From the NCBI GenBank assembly GCA_017849335.1, contig JAFIHP010000069.1, positions 1 to 13,651 on the forward strand: DNA of 13,651 nt, written 5' to 3'. The DNA comes from Actinomycetales bacterium (GTDB taxonomy: Bacteria > Actinomycetota > Actinomycetes > S36-B12). Of this stretch, positions 7,361 to 13,651 are shown piece after piece (position 1 is the stretch's first letter; every line of letters starts with the position of its first letter). The translations under genes and the position numbers were made by a program. The notes beneath the pieces were generated by a model. That model was not told the origin of the DNA, did no database searches, and was given only the letters and a program-made list of their open reading frames with translations.

Positions 7361-7543
7361 GAGCGCTACCAGCGCACCCTGCGAGACGAATGGGGATACG
7401 GCAAGGCCTACTCCTCCGAGTCAGTGCGCCGCAACGCCCTCCGGCGATGGCTGCACACCTACAATCACCATCGTCCGCACACCGCACTCGGCGGCAAGCC
7501 GCCCATCACACGCGTGACCAACGTGCCTGGACAGAACACCTAG
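7361..7543 (+). mobile_element. IS481-like (DDE) transposase 3' fragment
   Basis: The frame 7361-7543 encodes about 60 residues matching the C-terminal end of IS481-type DDE transposases: ERYQRTLRDEWGYGKAY, then RRWLHTYNHHRPHTALGG and PPITRVTNVPGQNT before TAG. The catalytic Glu region of this family lies in the 'ERFNRTL'-like segment, here ERYQRTL. Everything upstream (HTH and the first two Asp) is missing. It abuts the IS110 fragment with no recognisable element end between them. I could not identify a terminal inverted repeat after 7543. Confidence 0.85.
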
Positions 7544-7607
7544 CCGAGGCTGCGACGCCCCGATCGGGCCACTCCAGCGGCGTTAGCATTGCGGAGTCTC
7601 ACGGGTC

Positions 7608-7619
7608 CGGCGCGCGCCG
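7608..7619. promoter_or_regulatory. 12-bp GC palindrome upstream of ArsR-type gene
   Basis: CGGCGCGCGCCG is a perfect palindrome 31 bp before the start codon at 7651. It is placed where an autoregulatory operator could sit, but a pure-GC palindrome is weak evidence in DNA of this composition. Confidence 0.2.
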
Positions 7620-7650
7620 ACCCACGCCGACCCGCGACCCAGGTGGAGCA

Positions 7651-8202
7651 ATGGCCACGGACCTGCCTGATCAGCGCCGACTCCGGGCGCTGTCCCACCC
7701 GGTCCGCCTTCGCCTGCTCTCCCTGCTGGTCGACTCTCCCAAGTCCGGCACGACGCTGGCCAAGGAGACCGACATGAGCCAGGCGGCGATCAGCTACCAC
7801 CTCCGGTCGCTCGAGGCCGCCGGCCTCGTCGAGCTGGACAGCACGCGCAGCGTGCGCGGAGGGATCGAGAAGCTCTACCGACTCCCGGCGGGAGGGGGCG
7901 CCGCTGGCGCCCCGGAGACGATGGCGACCAGCGCGACGGCCGTGACCGCGGAGGTTGTTCGCCGACTGCAGGACTCCGCCGCCGGGGGGTGGGATGTCTT
8001 CGGCGACGCGGAGGTCTGGGTCGACCCGGATACGTGGCGACGCATCTCCCACGCCATCGCTGACCTCATGGAAGAGCTTCACGCCGAGGCAACCGCACCG
8101 CGGGCGCGCGGGTCCGTCCACGTCAGTGCCACGACGTTGCTGTTCCAGCTGCCCGCCCGGAAGCCACGCGCAGCAGCCTCGAAGCGAGAGCGGCGACAGT
8201 AG
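7651..8202 (+). CDS. ArsR/HTH_20-type winged-helix regulator
   Basis: A 183-aa regulator. Residues about 8-75 form an ArsR-like winged helix: LRALSHPVRLRLLSLLVDSP, then the recognition region TDMSQAAISYHLRSLEAAGLVE and a wing ending at EKLYRL. The rest (about 85-183) is an uncharacterised effector or dimerisation region of mixed helices, with a basic C-terminus (RKPRAAASKRERRQ). There is no Cys pair of the metal-sensing ArsR kind, so a metal sensor is unlikely. The ATG at 7651 follows AGGTGGAG. The in-frame extension upstream runs into transposase debris and is rejected. It stands 139 bp before a five-gene plus-strand operon that it may control. Confidence 0.92.
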   Translation: MATDLPDQRRLRALSHPVRLRLLSLLVDSPKSGTTLAKETDMSQAAISYHLRSLEAAGLVELDSTRSVRGGIEKLYRLPAGGGAAGAPETMATSATAVTAEVVRRLQDSAAGGWDVFGDAEVWVDPDTWRRISHAIADLMEELHAEATAPRARGSVHVSATTLLFQLPARKPRAAASKRERRQ

Positions 8203-8235
8203 ACATTGCGTCCCTCGCGCCGAACGTCTCCACCC

Positions 8236-8263
8236 CAGGGTTGAGATCGCGGACTCCACCCTG
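8236..8263 (+). terminator. Stem-loop between ArsR-type gene and operon
   Basis: CAGGGTTGAG (8236-8245) and CTCCACCCTG (8254-8263) pair at 9 of 10 positions around an 8-nt loop, 33 bp after the regulator's stop. There is no T-tract, so it may be a weak terminator or attenuator, or an operator for the downstream operon. A separate 10-bp palindrome (CGACGCGTCG) follows at 8268-8277. Confidence 0.3.
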
Positions 8264-8341
8264 AGGCCGACGCGTCGAGGTCCCGTCCGTCCATAGGTTC
8301 CTTGAGAGCGTCCGCCAGGTCGGCGACGCGGAGAGGGAACC

Positions 8342-8854
8342 ATGTCGTTCGCCCAGTACGCCCTCAACGCGGGGCTTCTGGTGTTCATCCTCGCCAGTAA
8401 CCTCGGCACCAGGTCGGTGACGCGATGGCGGCTGACGATCCCGGTCGTCCTCGTCGTCGTCGCGGGCGCCGTGCTCCTTCAGGACGCGCCGACGGGCGGG
8501 GGCGACGTCCGGCTCGAGGCGGTCGGCGTGACGGCCGGACTGCTGCTCGGCGTGCTCGCCGGACTACTCGTGCGGGTGCGGCAGGCGGCCGGCGGACTGG
8601 TGATGGTCGCCGGCGCCGGGTACGCAGCGCTCTGGACGATGGTCATCGCCGGCCGGATGCTCTTCGCCTTCGGCGCGGACCACTGGTTCGCCGCCGGGAT
8701 CGGCCGGTTCTCTTACGTCAACGGCATCAGCGGCGCCGACGCGTGGACCACCGCGTTCGTCCTGATGGCGCTCACCATGGTCCTGACCCGCATCGCCGTG
8801 ACGGCGCTGGCCATCCTCGCGGCGCGGCGCGGCGCGGCCGCGCTGCCGGCGTGA
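8342..8854 (+). CDS. Small polytopic membrane protein, hypothetical
   Basis: This is a 170-aa protein with about five predicted TM segments by eye: residues ~7-22, ~31-46, ~63-82, ~85-107 and ~135-162. I do not recognise a named family. The stretch AGIGRFSYVNGISGADAWT (around 117-136) is polar and probably extracytoplasmic. The ATG at 8342 follows GGAGAGGGAACC, a good ribosome-binding site. It is the first gene of an operon. Its TGA at 8852-8854 overlaps a GTG at 8851 and is 5 bp before an ATG at 8860, so the downstream protease gene is probably translationally coupled. It could be a sensor or partner subunit for the protease or the histidine kinase; that is inference. Confidence 0.8.
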   Translation: MSFAQYALNAGLLVFILASNLGTRSVTRWRLTIPVVLVVVAGAVLLQDAPTGGGDVRLEAVGVTAGLLLGVLAGLLVRVRQAAGGLVMVAGAGYAALWTMVIAGRMLFAFGADHWFAAGIGRFSYVNGISGADAWTTAFVLMALTMVLTRIAVTALAILAARRGAAALPA

Positions 8855-8859
8855 GCCCG

Positions 8860-9612
8860 ATGCGCCGGGCGGCGCTCATCTGGGCCGCAGCACTCGCTCT
8901 GACGGTCGGCGGCGGAGTCATCGCGAAGTTGCTGCTCCCCGATGCGAGCGGCACGATCCGGGCGCTGCTGGTGACCCAGCTCCTGTTCGTCGCCATCCTC
9001 ATCGCCCGTGCCCGCTGGTGGACCTGGGCCGAGGTCGGGGTCAACCGCCCTCGGACGTGGCGGCGCCTGCACCTGCTGGTGCTTCCCGCCATCCTGGCCG
9101 TCAGCCCACTGGCGCTGGGCGTCGAGCCGACGCCGGCAGGAACCGTCGCACTCCTCGCCACCGGCTACGCCCTGACCGGGTTCAACGAGGAGGTGCTGTG
9201 GCGCGGCATGGTCCAGGGAGTCCTCGCGCCCACCGGGGTCGTTCGCAGCGTCGTCGTCGCCGCGGCGCTGTTCGGATCGGCGCACCTGGCCAACGTGCTG
9301 TTCCGCGACAGCGTCGGCCTGGTGCTTGCACAGGCCTGGGGCGCCTTCTGCTTCGGTCTCGCCTACGGCGCCCTGAGGAACCGCATCAACACCGTCGTCC
9401 CTCTCATGGTCCTGCACGCCGTGACGGACATGGCCGCGGCGGTCGGCGCCCTGCCGAAGATCCCCACTCTCGTCGTCGAGGACGTCGTGCTGCTGGCGCT
9501 GGGCATCGTCCTGCTCGTCCAGGACCACCGAGCAGCCCGGCCCGGCCCCGACCCGCAGGCGACGACGTCGCTCGACGACGGACAGACCTACAACAACGGA
9601 GCATCCGGATGA
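8860..9612 (+). CDS. CPBP-family intramembrane glutamic endopeptidase
   Basis: Membrane-embedded Rce1/CAAX-type (Abi, CPBP) protease of 250 aa. The three signature motifs are intact: NEEVLWRG (E110, E111, R115), FGSAH (H142) and HAVTD (H186, D190). These are the catalytic Glu pair and the conserved His and Asp of the family. About seven to eight TM helices are followed by a polar C-tail from about residue 227. The ATG at 8860 is chosen, but the GTG at 8851, which overlaps the upstream stop as GTGA, would add three residues and is equally plausible; neither has a clear ribosome-binding site. The stop overlaps the next start as ATGA (9609-9612). Bacterial members process or confer immunity to peptides, or activate membrane proteins. 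The substrate is unknown; here it may be a component of the linked two-component system. Confidence 0.93.
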   Translation: MRRAALIWAAALALTVGGGVIAKLLLPDASGTIRALLVTQLLFVAILIARARWWTWAEVGVNRPRTWRRLHLLVLPAILAVSPLALGVEPTPAGTVALLATGYALTGFNEEVLWRGMVQGVLAPTGVVRSVVVAAALFGSAHLANVLFRDSVGLVLAQAWGAFCFGLAYGALRNRINTVVPLMVLHAVTDMAAAVGALPKIPTLVVEDVVLLALGIVLLVQDHRAARPGPDPQATTSLDDGQTYNNGASG

Positions 9613-10187
9613 CCTTCGACGAGACCCTCGACCAGCTCGACCGCGCCCTGGCCACGACCGGCCGCATCGTCGCCGGCGTCGCCGGCGACCAGTGGGGCGA
9701 TCCGACGCCCTGCGCGGGGTGGGACGTCCGCCAGGTGGCCAACCACCTCGTCGGCGGCCTGTCCATCTTCGCCCTCCAGCTGGACGGCCAGGACAGCGCG
9801 GTCGATCACGACGGGCACGACTGGCTCGGCGCGGATCCCGCCGCCGCGTACGCCGCCGCGGCCGGCGCGGATCGGGCTGCCTGGCGGCGTCCCAGGGCCG
9901 AGGCCAGGGTCTTCGACCTCGCGTTCGGCCGCGTGCCGGCGCCGACCGCCGTGGTCGTCCATCTGACGGAGGTCGTGGTTCACGGGCTCGACATCGCCGT
10001 GGCGACCGGACAGGAGGAACTGGCCGACGAGTCGACCGCGGCCGGACTGCTGGCGACGATGCAGGCGATGGGCGCCGAGGCGTTCCGCGTCCCCGGCATC
10101 TTCGGACCCGAACTGGCTGCGGCGGAGGGTGATCCCGCGCACCGCCGGCTTCTCGCCTACCTGGGACGGCGCGTGACCGTAGGGTGA
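9609..10187 (+). CDS. TIGR03086-type DinB/mycothiol-superfamily protein
   Basis: A 192-aa four-helix-bundle protein of the DinB/mycothiol-dependent maleylpyruvate isomerase N-terminal superfamily. The signature PTPCAGWDVRQVANHLVGG (residues 32-50) carries the first metal-ligand candidate, H46. The segment HLTEVVVHGLDIAVATG supplies H118 and H125. Related actinobacterial proteins are metal-dependent thiol (mycothiol) S-transferases or isomerases acting in the cytoplasm; the substrate here is unknown. The ATG at 9609 overlaps the protease stop (ATGA), with ACGGAG about 9 nt upstream. The end overlaps a GTG start of the histidine kinase (GTGA at 10184-10187). Its place between a membrane protease and a kinase suggests a common stress, such as an electrophile or antibiotic, but that is inference. 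Confidence 0.88.
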   Translation: MTFDETLDQLDRALATTGRIVAGVAGDQWGDPTPCAGWDVRQVANHLVGGLSIFALQLDGQDSAVDHDGHDWLGADPAAAYAAAAGADRAAWRRPRAEARVFDLAFGRVPAPTAVVVHLTEVVVHGLDIAVATGQEELADESTAAGLLATMQAMGAEAFRVPGIFGPELAAAEGDPAHRRLLAYLGRRVTVG

Positions 10188-11383
10188 CGCGCAGAATGAA
10201 CGTCTCCTCCACGCCGTGGCCTGACTCCTCGGCGGCGCTGCCCGCCGAGGACCGGCAATGGCGGCGTGGCGTCCGCGCGACCGGCCTGGTCGTCGCGGCC
10301 GCGACGGTCGTGGCGAGCGTCGGCGACATCGGATCGTCCGCCGGCGTGGCCCTGCTGATGGTCGTCACGGCGCTGTGGCTGGTCGAGCTGTTCGCGACGC
10401 CCGCCGACGTCCGCGCTGAGGCCGCGCTCCTGCTGGTGATCGGCTTCGCAGGCGCGGCGCTGGAGGCCGCCGCCCCCGAGTCCGCCGGCTTCCTGTTCGC
10501 CTACTTCGCCGCTGCCGCGATGGGCCTGCGCCTGCCGCCCCGCGTCGCGGCCGTCGCCGTCGGCCTCGTGGCGGTAGCAATGGCCGTCGCTGTCGTGGCG
10601 CGGCACGGCGACCACACGGCCACGTCGGTCACCATCGACGTCCTCGGCGTCGCGTTCGCCGGCTCCGTCGCGGCGGCCACCCGAAGCGCCCGCGCCGCAA
10701 GCCTTCGCTCGGCCGAGCTGGTCGTCGAGCTCGAGAACTCCCGTGCCGCCCAGGCCGAGGCCGCCGCCCTCGCCGAGCGGGCGCGCCTGGCACGCGAGAT
10801 CCACGACGTCCTCGCGCACTCGCTGTCCGGCCAGATCATGTCACTCGAGGCCGCTTCGGTGCTCGCCGAGCGCACCGGCGCCGACGCGCGGGTCCGAGAC
10901 CAGATCGACCGCTCCCGCCAGCTCGCCAAGAACGGGCTCAGCGAGACCCGCCAAGCGATCAGCGCGCTGCGCGGCGAGAGCCTCCCCGGCCCGGCCCTGC
11001 TGCCTGACCTCGTACGCGACGCCTCCCGTGCCCACGGGATCAGCGCCCAGCTGGCCGCGCACGGCGAGCAGCGCCCGCTGACGCCCGAGGCCGGGCTGAC
11101 CCTCTACCGGACCGCTCAGGAGGCGCTCACGAACACCGCCAAGCACGCGGGTGCCGGCGCGACCGCGTGGATCACGCTGACCTGGTACGAGGACCGCGTC
11201 GAGCTCGAGGCCGTCGACGCGAGGAGCGAGGCGGAGCCCGTCCCGATGCACGTCAGCGGCTACGGCCTCACCGGCCTGCGCGAACGGGCCGAGCTCGCCG
11301 GCGGCAGCCTCACCACGGGGCCGGAGGGCAGTGGGTTCGCCGTCCGGCTCACCCTTCCCTACGCCGGGGAGGGTCCACAATGA
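10184..11383 (+). CDS. Sensor histidine kinase, HisKA_3 (NarL/DesK type)
   Basis: A membrane sensor kinase of 399 aa (395 if the ATG at 10196 is used; GTG at 10184 overlaps the upstream stop). About six TM helices fill residues ~30-165 with only short loops, so sensing is probably within the membrane rather than by an extracellular domain. A coiled-coil-like Ala/Glu helix (about 172-202) leads to the H-box LAREIHDVLAHSLSG with phospho-acceptor His207. The HATPase domain has the N-box AQEALTNTAKHA (N317) and the G2 segment GYGLTGLRERAELAGG. The usual DxGxG (G1) motif is replaced by VDARSEAEP, a degenerate form seen in some actinobacterial members. The stop overlaps the response-regulator start (ATGA at 11380-11383), marking a cognate pair. 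Confidence 0.95.
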   Translation: MTRRMNVSSTPWPDSSAALPAEDRQWRRGVRATGLVVAAATVVASVGDIGSSAGVALLMVVTALWLVELFATPADVRAEAALLLVIGFAGAALEAAAPESAGFLFAYFAAAAMGLRLPPRVAAVAVGLVAVAMAVAVVARHGDHTATSVTIDVLGVAFAGSVAAATRSARAASLRSAELVVELENSRAAQAEAAALAERARLAREIHDVLAHSLSGQIMSLEAASVLAERTGADARVRDQIDRSRQLAKNGLSETRQAISALRGESLPGPALLPDLVRDASRAHGISAQLAAHGEQRPLTPEAGLTLYRTAQEALTNTAKHAGAGATAWITLTWYEDRVELEAVDARSEAEPVPMHVSGYGLTGLRERAELAGGSLTTGPEGSGFAVRLTLPYAGEGPQ

Positions 11384-12051
11384 CCTCCGGCGCGCACCCA
11401 CGGGTACTCATCGTCGACGACCAGCGCGTCGTCCGCGAAGGCCTGGCCACCCTCCTCGGGCTCCTCGACAGTGTCCACGTCGCCGGCGCCGCGAACGACG
11501 GGAACGACGCGCTGGCGCAGGTGGACGCCCTGGCGCCCGACGTCGTGCTGATGGACCTCAACATGCCGCACCTCGACGGCGTCGAGGCGACCCGAGCACT
11601 CGCCACCAGCCACCCGCACGTGCCGGTCGTCGTCCTTACTACGTACGCCGACGACGAACGACTTCTGGCCGCGCTCCGAGCCGGCGCTCGCGGGTTCCTC
11701 ACCAAGGACGCCGGCGTGGACGAGATCGAGTCCGCCGTCCTCGCCGCGGCGCGGGGCCACGCCGCACTCGCCCCCGACGTGCAGCTCCAGCTCCTGGACG
11801 CGCTCCGCGACGGAGACCATCTCGGCGTGCCGGACGCCGACCCTCCTGCCGGCCACGGACTCGATGGACTCACGGTACGGGAGAGCGAGATCGCCGGCCT
11901 CATCGCCGCGGGCCTGTCGAACACGGACATCGCCGACCGCCTGTTCGTATCGACGGCTACCGTGAAGACCCACATCAACCACATCTTCGCCAAGACCGGC
12001 GTCCGCGACCGGGCGCAGCTCGTCGCCCGAATCCTGAGCGAGGACCGATAG
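11380..12051 (+). CDS. NarL/FixJ-type response regulator
   Basis: A 223-aa DNA-binding response regulator. The receiver domain is residues ~7-125, with acidic pocket D13/D14, phospho-acceptor D59 in VVLMDLNMPHLDG, T87/T88 and K109 in GFLTKDAG. A linker of about 30 residues leads to a LuxR-type helix-turn-helix (~155-218): LTVRESEIAGLIAAGLSNTD, then STATVKTHINHIFAKTGV. The ATG at 11380 follows GGGGAGGG at about 6 nt, the strongest ribosome-binding site of the operon. It is the last gene of the operon and ends 42 bp from the convergent gdhA. Likely targets include the operon's own promoter region; this is not shown by the sequence. Confidence 0.96.
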   Translation: MTSGAHPRVLIVDDQRVVREGLATLLGLLDSVHVAGAANDGNDALAQVDALAPDVVLMDLNMPHLDGVEATRALATSHPHVPVVVLTTYADDERLLAALRAGARGFLTKDAGVDEIESAVLAAARGHAALAPDVQLQLLDALRDGDHLGVPDADPPAGHGLDGLTVRESEIAGLIAAGLSNTDIADRLFVSTATVKTHINHIFAKTGVRDRAQLVARILSEDR

Positions 12052-12061
12052 GAGCCGGGAC

Positions 12062-12104
12062 GTCACGTCTCGCCCGCGCCCCGCGCGGCCGGCCTAGACG
12101 TGAC
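12062..12104. terminator. Stem-loop between convergent operon and gdhA
   Basis: GTCACGTCT (12062-12070) and AGACGTGAC (12096-12104) are perfectly complementary 9-bp arms around 25 nt of very GC-rich sequence that itself contains palindromes (CCGCGCGG, GGCCGGCC). The right arm consists of the last gdhA codons and its stop. No T-tract follows. Its position between converging genes 42 bp apart suggests a bidirectional terminator or an mRNA-end stabiliser. Confidence 0.45.
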
Positions 12105-13440
12105 CCAGGGCCAGCATCGCGTCAGCGACCCGGATGAAGCCGGCGACGTTCGCACCGACGACATAGTCCCCAGGCGAGCCGTACGCGTCGGCCGTCGTCA
12201 GGCAACGTTCATGGATCGAGCGCATGATGTCGGCCAGCCGCGCCTCGGTGTGCTCGAAGGTCCACGAGTCGCGCGACGCGTTCTGCTGCATCTCCAGGGC
12301 GCTCGTCGCGACGCCCCCGGCGTTCGCCGCCTTGCCCGGCGCGAAACTCACCTCGGCGTCCCGGAGGACCCGTATCGCCTCGGGCGTGGTCGGCATGTTC
12401 GCTCCCTCCGCCACGATGCGACACCCCGACCGGACGAGCGAACGGGCGTCTGCCCCGTTGAGCTCGTTCTGCGTCGCGCACGGGAGCGCGATGTCGCACG
12501 GGACCTCCCAGATCGAGCCGTCGGCTACGTATCGGGACCCGGGCCGCTGCGCGACGTAGTCGCTCATCCGGCCGCGCCGGCCGTTCTTGATCTCCTTGAG
12601 GAGGTCGAGGTCGATGCCCTCCGGATCGACCGCGTAGCCGTCGGAGTCCGAGCACGCGACGACCCGACCGCCGCGCTGATGCACCTTCTCGATGGCGTAG
12701 ATGGCAACGTTGCCTGAGCCAGAGACCACGACCCGCTTGCCGTCGAACGACTCCGCGGTGGCCCGGAGCATCTCGTCCACGAAGAAGACCGTGCCGTACC
12801 CGGTGGCCTCGGTCCGGACCTGGGACCCGCCCCAACTCAGCCCTTTGCCGGTGAGCACACCGGACTCGTAGCGGTTCGTGATCCGCTTGTACTGCCCAAA
12901 CAGGTAGCCGATCTCGCGGCCGCCCACGCCGATGTCGCCCGCCGGCACGTCGGTGTACTCCCCAAGGTGCCGGTACAGCTCGGTCATGAATGACTGGCAG
13001 AAGCGCATGACCTCGCCATTGGAGCGGCCCTTCGGGTCGAAGTCACTGCCCCCCTTGGCGCCGCCGATCGGCATGCCGGTGAGCGCGTTCTTGAAGATCT
13101 GCTCGAAGCCGAGGAACTTCACGATGCCGAGGTAGACCGACGGGTGGAATCGCAGGCCGCCCTTGTACGGACCGAGAGCGGAGTTGAACTCGACCCGGAA
13201 GCCGCGGTTCAGCTGCACCTGGCCGGCATCGTCCGTCCACGGCACCCGGAAGATGATCTGCCGCTCCGGCTCGCAGAGCCGCCGGATGATCGCCTCGTCC
13301 GCATACTCCGGGTGCTTCGCCACCACCGGTCCCAGGCTCTCCAGCACCTCCCGGACCGCCTGATGGAACTCGGCCTCTCCCGGGTTTCGACGGACGACCT
13401 CCTCGAACACCGATATCAACGTCTCGTCGAGGACAGGCAT
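12094..13440 (-). CDS. gdhA: Hexameric glutamate dehydrogenase (probably NADP-dependent)
   Basis: Interconverts 2-oxoglutarate plus ammonium and L-glutamate; this small hexameric type usually serves ammonium assimilation. At 448 aa it is the standard length. The substrate domain has PYKGGLRFHPSV (K93), K117 in IFKNALTG and the catalytic K129 in PIGGAKGGSDFDP. D168 in VPAGDIGVGGREIGYLFG is the conserved catalytic acid. The Rossmann glycine motif is SGSGNVAIYA, and the strand ending VVACSDSDG carries Ser residues typical of NADP-preferring members, though this does not settle the coenzyme. The ATG at 13440 is chosen because GGAGG lies 5 nt upstream; an in-frame ATG at 13452 would overlap that site. 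It is convergent with the two-component operon and monocistronic as far as the window shows. Confidence 0.97.
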   Translation of the reverse strand: MPVLDETLISVFEEVVRRNPGEAEFHQAVREVLESLGPVVAKHPEYADEAIIRRLCEPERQIIFRVPWTDDAGQVQLNRGFRVEFNSALGPYKGGLRFHPSVYLGIVKFLGFEQIFKNALTGMPIGGAKGGSDFDPKGRSNGEVMRFCQSFMTELYRHLGEYTDVPAGDIGVGGREIGYLFGQYKRITNRYESGVLTGKGLSWGGSQVRTEATGYGTVFFVDEMLRATAESFDGKRVVVSGSGNVAIYAIEKVHQRGGRVVACSDSDGYAVDPEGIDLDLLKEIKNGRRGRMSDYVAQRPGSRYVADGSIWEVPCDIALPCATQNELNGADARSLVRSGCRIVAEGANMPTTPEAIRVLRDAEVSFAPGKAANAGGVATSALEMQQNASRDSWTFEHTEARLADIMRSIHERCLTTADAYGSPGDYVVGANVAGFIRVADAMLALGHV

Positions 13441-13651
13441 GCGCGCCTCCATTCACGTGGAGCAAGGGGTGCCGTGGTCGGCCAGGACGTGCGGGGCCAG
13501 CGGACAGCGGGATGAAGTCCAGCCAGGCTACGAGCACGCGCCGTCGACAGCACGCCCGCCTCGCTCTTCTATGGCGTTGCTCACACTGCACAGCGCTGCA
13601 CCGTGGCGATGAATGGCGCGTACGCCGTTGGGCACGGCGAACCGGACCTCC
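13441..13651. other. gdhA upstream region, no gene seen
   Basis: These 211 bp hold the gdhA ribosome-binding site (GGAGG on the minus strand, at about 13446-13450) and presumably its promoter. I could not identify a convincing -10/-35 pair. A short palindromic core (CAGCGCTG, about 13588-13595) is present. Open frames here are extensions or shadows of gdhA. A gene beginning beyond the right edge cannot be judged. Confidence 0.4.

Noticed and set aside
8713..10368. 551-codon minus-strand open frame
   Set aside because: Covers the CPBP and DinB genes on the opposite strand. Its Arg/Gly/Asp-rich low-complexity sequence is a GC-bias artefact.
13043..13591. Minus-strand frame extending past the gdhA start
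   Set aside because: Alternative frame of gdhA with no recognisable sequence. The gdhA start at 13440 has a good ribosome-binding site.

Overview
The window is high-GC DNA with actinobacterial character. The signs are GTGA/ATGA gene overlaps, a bacterial Ku with a lysine-rich tail, a TIGR03086-type DinB/mycothiol-superfamily protein, and DesK/NarL-type two-component genes. I would place it in the Actinomycetota, perhaps Cellulomonadaceae-like, but the genus is a guess. The gene content looks chromosomal (stress response, metabolism, signalling), with one patch of transposon debris. I saw no rRNA, tRNA or CRISPR array.

Left part (1-3047): the DNA-end-binding protein Ku is on the minus strand. 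Next come a spacer with a hyphenated inverted repeat, a doubtful small plus-strand ORF, a small single-TM minus-strand protein, a perfect-register 20-bp tandem duplication, and an AI-2E/PerM-family membrane protein. The AI-2E gene is broken by one extra base in a 4-base homopolymer.

Middle (3048-6365): a large-subunit (clade II) catalase with a C-terminal class-I-glutaminase-like domain runs on the plus strand. It converges, 10 bp apart, on a SAM-dependent methyltransferase. That gene lies 44 bp downstream of a MarR-family regulator on the minus strand. The MarR gene is divergent from a gene for an NAD(P)-dependent epimerase-type SDR. The AT-rich gap between them carries an imperfect palindrome that is a natural MarR operator candidate.

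Scar (about 6994-7543): the epimerase gene is cut after about 211 codons. The 3' end of an IS110-family transposase gene is joined to it, and the 3' end of an IS481-like transposase gene follows directly. No complete element remains.

Right part (7544-13651): an ArsR-type regulator precedes a tightly packed five-gene plus-strand operon. It encodes a small polytopic membrane protein, a CPBP (CAAX/Abi) intramembrane protease, a DinB/TIGR03086 protein, a sensor histidine kinase and a NarL-type response regulator. The junctions overlap by 4 bp or have near-zero spacing, so the genes are probably translated together. Tying an intramembrane protease and a thiol-transferase-like protein to a two-component system is the most functionally suggestive feature here. 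The operon converges on gdhA (hexameric glutamate dehydrogenase, minus strand), with a stem-loop between them whose distal arm is made of the last gdhA codons. The final 200 bp hold the gdhA upstream region and no gene that I can support.
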